Origin: M0108 sp937862735
GTDB lineage: Bacteria > Pseudomonadota > Gammaproteobacteria > Chromatiales > Chromatiaceae
Reading direction: 5' to 3'
Length of the DNA: 34,144 nucleotides
Assembly (NCBI GenBank): GCA_937862735.1
Contig: CALMDH010000096.1
Coordinates: forward strand, 1 to 34,144
Part shown: positions 10,208-15,562 of the stretch, piece by piece
How the letters are laid out: each line of letters starts with the position of its first letter
Position numbering within the stretch: the first letter of the stretch is position 1
Translations under genes and position numbers: made by a program
The notes under the pieces: generated by a model
Databases searched by the model: none
What the model was told of the DNA's origin: nothing
What the model saw: the letters and a program-made list of their open reading frames with translations, nothing else

Positions 10208-10690
10208 TCACCACAACGCCACCGCCTGGAGCAGGCACCAGGCCATGGCGCCAGCGACCAGGTCGTCGAGCAGGATGCCGAGCCCCCCGGTGACGCGACG
10301 GTCCAGGGGACCGATGGGCCAGGGCTTGAGGATATCGAAAAACCGGAACAGGACCAGGCCCAGCAGGATCCAGGCCCAGCCCGGCGGGGCCAGGGCCATG
10401 GTGACCAGATAGCCGAGGATCTCGTCCCAGACGATGGCCCCCGGGTCCCCGCCACCGAGTTCCCGGGCGGTCTTGTCGCAGGCCCAGAGGCCGATCAGGA
10501 AGAGACCGACCAGGACCAGGAGATAGACCCCGGGGGAGAGCCCCTGGAGAAGCAGGTAGAGGGGGATGGCGACGAGGGTACCCATCGTACCCGGGGCCCA
10601 GGGCACCAGGCCAGCGCCAAAGCCGAAGGCCAACCAATGATGGGGTCGGCGCCAGTCGAAACCGGGGCGCTCGACGGCTGGAGCCCCCAT
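10208..10690 (-). CDS. pgpA: Phosphatidylglycerophosphatase A
   Basis: PgpA removes the phosphate from phosphatidylglycerol phosphate, the last step in making phosphatidylglycerol at the inner membrane. The 160-residue protein shows the family motifs: PWAPGTMGTL near the N-terminus, IVWDEILGY in the middle, FRFFDILKPWPI, and DDLVAGAMA near the end, with about four hydrophobic segments between them. Length and motif spacing are normal. The ATG at 10690 lies four bases after the thiL stop, with AGGG close ahead. The thiL-pgpA pair is a common gammaproteobacterial arrangement. Confidence 0.93.
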   Translation of the reverse strand: MGAPAVERPGFDWRRPHHWLAFGFGAGLVPWAPGTMGTLVAIPLYLLLQGLSPGVYLLVLVGLFLIGLWACDKTARELGGGDPGAIVWDEILGYLVTMALAPPGWAWILLGLVLFRFFDILKPWPIGPLDRRVTGGLGILLDDLVAGAMAWCLLQAVALW

Positions 10691-10694
10691 GTCC

Positions 10695-11738
10695 CTAGCC
10701 CGCGTCCGGAAAGTGGTTGTAGCCCACCCGTTCCTGGGTCCAGCGGCTCCCGTCGGGCCCCAGGCAAAAGAGCCCGGGAGCGGAGAGAATGCGGCCGATA
10801 GGGGTCAAAGCCAGCCCCAGGCGATCGGCAAGGGCGGGCAGTTCGCCAGCCCGCGCCGGCGGCAGGGTGAAGCAAAGCTCATAATCGTCCCCGGAGGCCA
10901 GGGGCAGTGACCAGTCCGGTGCCCGGGCGAGGCGGGTGGACACTGCCGGCGACAAGGGCAGCGCGGCCAGTTGGATCTCGGCCCCCAGGTTGGGAGTGGC
11001 GGCGCCACCCTCCTCAATGCAGTATCCCGGAGAAGAGGCGTCCCCCCTTCGCTCCCCCCGGGCAACGGCGGCGCCACTCTCCTCCAGGATATGCCCCAGA
11101 TCCGCCGCCAGACCATCGGAGATGTCGATCATGGCCGTCGCCAGCCCCCGCAGGGCCAGGCCCAGGGCGACCCTTGGGGTGGGGCGTTCCAGTCGGTCCC
11201 GAAGACCGGGCTCGACCTCAAGCCCCGCCAGCAGGTCGCGCAGGGCCAGACCGGCGTCGCCCAGGGTACCGCTGACGCACACCAGGTCGCCGGGGCGGGC
11301 CCCGGCGCGGCGGATGGCAAGTCCCGCGGGGACCAGGCCATGGACCTGGACCGAGATGCTCAGGGGTCCATGGGTAGTGTCGCCGCCCACCAGCGCCACG
11401 CCATGGTCCCGGGCCAGACCGGCAAACCCCGCGGCGAAAGCGGCCAGCCAGGCAGAGTCCTCCTTCGGCAGGGTCAGGGCCAGGGTCGCCCAGGCCGGCT
11501 CGGCCCCCATGGCCGCCAGATCGCTCAGACCTACCGCCAGGCACTTGTGGCCCAGGGCCTCGGGATCGACCTCGGGCAGGAAGTGCACCCCGGCCACCAG
11601 GGTGTCGATGCTCACCGCCAGTTCCTGGCCCGCGGGCACCCGCAGCAGGGCGCAATCGTCGCCGACACCCAGGACCACGTCACCCCGCCCCGCCCCAAGG
11701 CGGGCGAAGTGGGCGCGAATGAGGTCGAACTCCGACAC
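10695..11738 (-). CDS. thiL: Thiamine-monophosphate kinase with a 23-residue insertion
   Basis: ThiL phosphorylates thiamine monophosphate to the active cofactor thiamine diphosphate, using ATP. Family motifs are clear: GVGDDCALL, SIDTLVAGVHF, GLSDLAAMGA, GGDTTHG, MIDISDGLAADL and SGDDYEL. At about residues 221-244, between HILEESG and GAEIQL, there is an extra Arg/Gly/Ser-rich stretch not expected in the family. At the DNA level it is flanked by an 11-base direct repeat (10998-11008 and 11067-11077) spaced exactly 69 bases apart, so the insertion keeps the frame. The start is the GTG at 11738, with GAGG six bases ahead. The gene belongs to the nusB-thiL-pgpA order. Confidence 0.93.
   Translation of the reverse strand: MSEFDLIRAHFARLGAGRGDVVLGVGDDCALLRVPAGQELAVSIDTLVAGVHFLPEVDPEALGHKCLAVGLSDLAAMGAEPAWATLALTLPKEDSAWLAAFAAGFAGLARDHGVALVGGDTTHGPLSISVQVHGLVPAGLAIRRAGARPGDLVCVSGTLGDAGLALRDLLAGLEVEPGLRDRLERPTPRVALGLALRGLATAMIDISDGLAADLGHILEESGAAVARGERRGDASSPGYCIEEGGAATPNLGAEIQLAALPLSPAVSTRLARAPDWSLPLASGDDYELCFTLPPARAGELPALADRLGLALTPIGRILSAPGLFCLGPDGSRWTQERVGYNHFPDAG
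10998..11077. repeat. Direct repeat bounding an in-frame 69-base insertion in thiL
   Basis: The 11-mer GGCGGCGCCAC occurs at 10998-11008 and 11067-11077, each followed by CCTCCTC or TCTCCTC, so the similarity extends over about 18 bases. The period of 69 bases equals 23 codons. The plus-strand copies can also pair as part of larger inverted repeats, because GGCGCC is itself a palindrome. The pattern fits a small repeat-type insertion or a local duplication in the coding sequence. Confidence 0.6.
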
Positions 11739-11813
11739 GCGCGCCTCAGCCTGGGCAGTCGCCCGAAGGGTAACCGCCGTGTGGACGGCGCGGCGCGAAC
11801 GCCGCCAGGGGTA

Positions 11814-11940
11814 GGATGAAAGTCACGACAGAGTGCTCAGTTTCAGCGCTGATTCTCTTGGCGCTTTCACGCCTTTTATATGGGTGAAAGTCACGGCAAC
11901 GTGCTCAGTTTCAGGGGTGTGGCCTGCCCCCTCATGACGG
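11814..11940. repeat. Second cluster of the degenerate ~60-base repeat
   Basis: The gap 11739-11945 between the thiL start and the nusB end contains two units in the same orientation as those at 10055-10174. One starts near 11814 (GATGAAAGTCACGAC) and the other near 11882 (GGGTGAAAGTCACGG); both continue GTGCTCAGTTTCAG. The second ends GGCCTGCCCCCTCATGA, matching the unit at 10055-10111 over its whole length. The first unit has lost the common ending. No gene was seen in the rest of this gap. Confidence 0.55.
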
Positions 11941-11945
11941 TTTGC

Positions 11946-12584
11946 TCAGGGCTCTCGCCTGGTGGGGGGCGTCTCCGGCCGCTTCCCGGCGGCCGGGGTG
12001 GCGCTGGCGGCTGAGGACCCGCTGGCGGGGGAGGCGGGCCTGGCCTTGCGGCCCGCGGTAGAGGGGGGCTCGGACGAAGGCGCGGCACCATCGCCACCCT
12101 GGGGGGTGAACTCGGCGGGACGCAGGGCCCGGGCCAGGCGATCGAGAATGCCGTTGACGTAGCGGTGACTGTCGTCGGTGCTGCCGAATTCCTTGGCCAG
12201 TTCCACGGTTTCGTTGAGGATGGCACGGAAGGGGATCTGCGGGCTCTGGGCCAGTTCATAGACCCCTAGGCGCAGGATGGCGAGGTCCACGGGGGTCACC
12301 TGGCGCAGGGGGCGATCCAGGACGGTCTCCAGTTGACGGTCCAGGTCCTCGACCCGCTCGGGCACGCCGCGCAGCAGTTCCTGGAACAGGTTGAGGTCGT
12401 AGACGGCATCCGCCAGGGACTGCTGCTCGCCCTTGAGGAGACCTAGCCCCTCGGCGATGACCTGCATCCAGGCCGGGTCATCGAAGAAATGGCGCATGAT
12501 GGCCGCCGGTTCCTGGCCGGTCATCTGCCATTGGTAAAGGGCGAGCACGGCATAGCGCCGCGCCTGACTACGACGGCCAGACAT
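11946..12584 (-). CDS. nusB: Transcription antitermination factor NusB with long C-terminal tail
   Basis: NusB with S10 binds boxA RNA and supports antitermination of rRNA operons. The first 155 or so of 212 residues match the family: RRYAVLALYQWQMTG, DPAWMQVIAEG, LDRPLRQVTPVDLAILRLGVYEL, IPFRAILNETVELAKEFG and YVNGILDRLA. Beyond this is an extra tail of about 50 residues rich in Pro, Ala, Ser and Arg, probably disordered and absent from typical NusB (about 140-165 residues). The start is the ATG at 12584, separated by one base from the ribH stop. Extending the frame upstream would only read the shadow of ribH. Confidence 0.92.
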   Translation of the reverse strand: MSGRRSQARRYAVLALYQWQMTGQEPAAIMRHFFDDPAWMQVIAEGLGLLKGEQQSLADAVYDLNLFQELLRGVPERVEDLDRQLETVLDRPLRQVTPVDLAILRLGVYELAQSPQIPFRAILNETVELAKEFGSTDDSHRYVNGILDRLARALRPAEFTPQGGDGAAPSSEPPSTAGRKARPASPASGSSAASATPAAGKRPETPPTRREP

Positions 12585-12585
12585 C

Positions 12586-13053
12586 TCAGGCCAACTGGCG
12601 CAGCAGGTTGACCATCTCGATGGCCGACAAGGCCGCCTCGGCGCCCTTGTTGCCCGCCTTGGTGCCGGCGCGCTCGATGGCCTGGTCGATGGAATCGACG
12701 GTGAGGACGCCAAAGGCCACCGGCAGGCCATGTTGCAGGCTGACGTGGGCCAGGCCCTTGACGCACTCGCCAGCGACGTAGTCGAAGTGCGGCGTGCCGC
12801 CGCGGATGACGGCACCCAGGGCGACGATGGCGTCATAGCCGCCCTTGGCGGCCAGGTGCTGGACGGCCACCGGCATCTCGAAGGCCCCGGGGACGCGGAC
12901 GACCACCAGGTCGGCCTCCTCCGCGCCATGGCGCTTGAGGGTATCGACGGCGCCGGCCAGCAGGCTCTCGGTGATGAAGGCGTTGAAGCGCGACACCACC
13001 AGGCAGAAACGCGCGCCGGCAACCCGCAGGTCGCCCTCGATGGTCTTGATCAT
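12586..13053 (-). CDS. ribH: 6,7-dimethyl-8-ribityllumazine synthase
   Basis: RibH condenses the ribityl-uracil with dihydroxybutanone phosphate to give lumazine, the penultimate step in riboflavin synthesis, and normally forms a large shell or pentamer. The 155-residue protein has the full motif set: VVSRFNAFITESLL, VRVPGAFEMPVA, ALGAVIRGGTPHFDYV, FGVLTVDSIDQA and GNKGAEAA. I chose the ATG at 13053, which has GGTGA about five bases ahead; GTG at 13062 or TTG at 13065 would add three or four residues. ribBA, whose product supplies one substrate, lies immediately upstream in the same direction. Confidence 0.94.
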   Translation of the reverse strand: MIKTIEGDLRVAGARFCLVVSRFNAFITESLLAGAVDTLKRHGAEEADLVVVRVPGAFEMPVAVQHLAAKGGYDAIVALGAVIRGGTPHFDYVAGECVKGLAHVSLQHGLPVAFGVLTVDSIDQAIERAGTKAGNKGAEAALSAIEMVNLLRQLA

Positions 13054-13098
13054 TTGATTCACCAAAGACTTAAGGGGTGGACATGAACACTCGGGCCA

Positions 13099-13138
13099 GG
13101 CCCTGTCAGGGGCCGGGGTGAAGGAGGCGGTCCTTCAC
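13099..13138 (-). promoter_or_regulatory. Two hairpins between ribBA and ribH
   Basis: The roughly 110-base gap between the ribBA stop and the ribH start contains two inverted repeats. One has a perfect 8-base stem, GTGAAGGA with TCCTTCAC (13118-13125 and 13131-13138) and a 5-base loop. The other pairs GGCCC with GGGCC at about 13099-13114. Neither is followed by a T run on the minus strand, so a classic terminator is unlikely. They could moderate readthrough or mRNA stability. I saw no FMN riboswitch core. Confidence 0.35.
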
Positions 13139-13165
13139 GGGCATCAAGCGCGAGGGTGACCGCTG

Positions 13166-14299
13166 TCAGAGGAGATGGCCGCCATCGCTACCGACGTAAT
13201 CGACCACCTCCAGATCGAAGCCGGAGATGCCATGCATGGCCCGGGGGGCGCTCATGACGCGCATCTTGCGCACGCCGATGTCGGCGAGGATCTGGGCCCC
13301 GATGCCATAGGTGCGCAGTTCACTGCGATCCTTGGAGCGGGTGGGAATGCCCTCCTCGCCCCTGGCCCGCGGGCTCAGGGCCTTGAACCGCCCCAGCAGG
13401 TCCTCGACCCGGTCGCGATTGCGCAGCACGACGATGACGCCCTCCCCCGCCTTGGCTACCTGGCGCATGACGTCCCGCAGGGGCCAGCCACAGCCGGGAT
13501 GCTGGGTGCCGAAGAGATCGCACAGGGAGTTCTGGAGGTGGACGCGGACCAGGACCGGGCGCTCCGCGGCGATCTCACCCCGGACCAGGGCCAGGTGCAG
13601 GTCATCGTCGATGCTGTCGCGGTAGGCGAGGATGCGGAAGGGGCCAAACTCGGTAGGCAGTTCGCAATCGCACTCGCGGCGAACGGTCTTCTCATGGCTG
13701 ACGCGGTAGTGGATGAGATCGGCAATGGTGCCGATCTTGAGGCCATGGGTCTGGGCGAAGGCCTCCAGATCCGGCCGCCGGGCCATGGTCCCGTCCTCAT
13801 TGAGGATCTCGACGATCACCGCCGCCGGTTCCAGGCCCGCCAGACGGGCCAGGTCGCAGCCCGCCTCGGTATGGCCGGCACGCACCAGGACGCCCCCGGG
13901 CTCGGCCATGAGGGGGAAGATGTGGCCGGGATGGACCAGGTCCCGGGGCTGGGCGTCCGCCGCCACCGCGGCGCGGATGGTGGTCGCCCGGTCCGCGGCG
14001 GAGATGCCGGTGGTAACCCCGGTCGCGGCCTCGATGGAGAGGGTGAAGGCCGTGGAGTGCGGGGCCTGGTTTTCCATGACCATGAGCGGCAGGCGCAGGC
14101 GCTGACAGCGCTCCTTGGTCAGGGTCAGGCAGATCAGCCCCCGGCCGTATTTGGCCATGAAATTGATCGCCTCCGGCGTCACCCGGTCGGCGGCGAGCAG
14201 CAGATCGCCCTCGTTCTCCCGGTCCTCGTCATCCATGATGACGACCATCTTCCCCTGACGCAGGTCAGCGATGATCTCTTCCGTGGTGTTCAGATTCAT
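13166..14299 (-). CDS. ribBA: Dihydroxybutanone phosphate synthase with degenerate GTP cyclohydrolase II domain
   Basis: The N-terminal half makes 3,4-dihydroxy-2-butanone 4-phosphate from ribulose 5-phosphate. It has the metal-binding MDDEDRENEGDLL, GLICLTLT, STAFTLSIEAATGVTTGISAADRATTI and RAGHTEAGCDLARLAGL. The C-terminal half resembles GTP cyclohydrolase II but has lost the three-cysteine zinc site: where the family has a C-x10-CxC pattern, this protein reads HLQNSLCDLFGTQHPGCGWPL. I therefore expect only the butanone-phosphate activity, with a true RibA elsewhere, as in many proteobacteria. The start is the ATG at 14299 (377 residues); a TTG at 14329 is possible. Neither has a good ribosome site. 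It heads the ribBA-ribH-nusB-thiL-pgpA run. Confidence 0.9.
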   Translation of the reverse strand: MNLNTTEEIIADLRQGKMVVIMDDEDRENEGDLLLAADRVTPEAINFMAKYGRGLICLTLTKERCQRLRLPLMVMENQAPHSTAFTLSIEAATGVTTGISAADRATTIRAAVAADAQPRDLVHPGHIFPLMAEPGGVLVRAGHTEAGCDLARLAGLEPAAVIVEILNEDGTMARRPDLEAFAQTHGLKIGTIADLIHYRVSHEKTVRRECDCELPTEFGPFRILAYRDSIDDDLHLALVRGEIAAERPVLVRVHLQNSLCDLFGTQHPGCGWPLRDVMRQVAKAGEGVIVVLRNRDRVEDLLGRFKALSPRARGEEGIPTRSKDRSELRTYGIGAQILADIGVRKMRVMSAPRAMHGISGFDLEVVDYVGSDGGHLL

Positions 14300-14541
14300 G
14301 GCGGGGACGGGTTCGCGATGGACGGCCAATACAAAGGGCGGAGTTTAACAAATCGGCGGGGGTGAACACCGCGTTTTTCCCCGGCCTCGGGCATCCATCG
14401 CGGCAGGCTGGGGGCCAGGCCTTAACCTCCTGCGCATTGCCCCCGGCCCGATCGCCCCAATTAAGGCAACTTCAGCCCCGCATGCCCCGGCGCAGTCAGT
14501 TTCGGGATCCACGTTCATCTTCGACGGACCCCGGCGGGATC

Positions 14542-14580
14542 GGCGGCTGGTGGCTGGTGGCTGGTGACTGGCGGCTGGCG
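14542..14580 (+). repeat. 7-base tandem repeat (GGCTGGT)n
   Basis: About five and a half imperfect copies of GGCTGGT lie in the gap between the divergent ribBA and metallophosphoesterase genes. Such short-period repeats can change copy number by slippage. No reading frame of a real gene crosses it. Confidence 0.7.
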
Positions 14581-14612
14581 TGCCGCGGAACTTCCCGGAG
14601 CGGTACGGTCTG

Positions 14613-14656
14613 CCGTCAGGCCAGGGAGGGTCTTCCGTCAAGGCTAGGGAGGGTCC
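14613..14656 (+). repeat. Two tandem copies of a 22-base repeat
   Basis: Units 14613-14634 and 14635-14656 both start CCGTCA and contain AGGGAGGGTC, with about 18 of 22 positions equal. The gap 14300-14743 otherwise shows no gene. The promoters for ribBA (leftward) and the metallophosphoesterase (rightward) should both be in this region, but I could not place them with confidence. Confidence 0.6.
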
Positions 14657-14743
14657 GATCTTGCTGAAGCATTCAATCCAACCAAAGCGGGCCGTGCGCT
14701 GGGTACAAAATCGCCCGCTCATGCCCCGAGGAGGAATCCACCC

Positions 14744-15562
14744 GTGAGAAGCCCTGCCAGGCACCCGTTCCTGAACCAAGTCCCGCTCTTCCCGCTGTTT
14801 TGCCTGCTGCTCTGCCTGCTGGCCTTGCCGGCCCGGGCGACGGCGGAGCACTTCTACTTCGTGCAGATCACCGACAGCCACTTTGGCTCCGACGACAACC
14901 TGGAGCGGGGTCGCCGCGTGGTGGAACGGGTCAATCAGTTGCCCATGCCGGTGGAATTCGTCGTCCACACCGGGGACATCCTCGCGGACCTGATCCTGGA
15001 CCCCAAGGTGGTGGACCAGACCCTGGAGGTGATGAACGGTTTCCAGCCTCCCCTCTATTACATTCCCGGCAACCACGACATCCACCAGGAAAACTCGGAC
15101 CAGGCCCTGGCGGTCTATCGGGAGCGGTTCGGCCCCCTGGTGCGGGTGGAGGAGATCGGCGGGGTGGTGGCGATCTTTCTCTACGTGGAGCCCGCGGCGC
15201 GGGACTGGCCGGTCATCCCCGGCTTCGATCCTTTGGCGGAACTGGAACAGGCCCTGGCCCGGGCGGGGGACCGGCCGGTGCTGCTCTTTCAGCATACCCC
15301 TCCCGTCGGGGGATTCTTTCGCAACAAGCTGCAACGCGGCTGGGACGAGGCGCAGCGCCGACGCTGGGAGGATCTGGTGAGTCGCCATCCGGTCAAGGGG
15401 GTCTTCACCGGCCATTACCACAAGGACGAACTGCACTGGCTGGGCAAGACCCCCATCTTCGTCGCCGCGCCCATCGCCGGTTACTGGGGCCGGCAGACCA
15501 GCTTCCGCCTTTACGAATATCGCGACGGGGTGATCAGCTACCGGACCCTCTACCTGGAGTGA
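14744..15562 (+). CDS. Exported calcineurin-like metallophosphoesterase
   Basis: This 272-residue protein has a signal peptide: a hydrophobic core at about 13-29 followed by LPARATA, with likely cleavage near residue 34. It then has the complete two-metal phosphoesterase motif set: TDSHFG (D44, H46), HTGDIL (D78), PGNHDIH (N110, H111), FQHTPP and GHYHKD. It should therefore act in the periplasm on a phosphate ester or diester. The substrate cannot be read from the sequence. The start is a GTG at 14744, with GAGGAGGA about six bases ahead. It converges with the bacteriophytochrome gene and overlaps its end by 13 bases. Nothing else in the sequence links the two. Confidence 0.9.
   Translation: MRSPARHPFLNQVPLFPLFCLLLCLLALPARATAEHFYFVQITDSHFGSDDNLERGRRVVERVNQLPMPVEFVVHTGDILADLILDPKVVDQTLEVMNGFQPPLYYIPGNHDIHQENSDQALAVYRERFGPLVRVEEIGGVVAIFLYVEPAARDWPVIPGFDPLAELEQALARAGDRPVLLFQHTPPVGGFFRNKLQRGWDEAQRRRWEDLVSRHPVKGVFTGHYHKDELHWLGKTPIFVAAPIAGYWGRQTSFRLYEYRDGVISYRTLYLE

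Noticed and set aside
10021..11940. The repeats looked at first like a small CRISPR array
   Set aside because: Only two units occur per site, the whole unit is similar rather than a repeat with unique spacers, the copies are diverged, and no cas gene is nearby.
12585..13022. Upstream extension of the nusB frame
   Set aside because: It reads ribH in the wrong frame; NusB starts at 12584.
14300..14743. Possible FMN riboswitch upstream of ribBA
   Set aside because: I looked on the minus strand for the conserved RFN core segments and found none.
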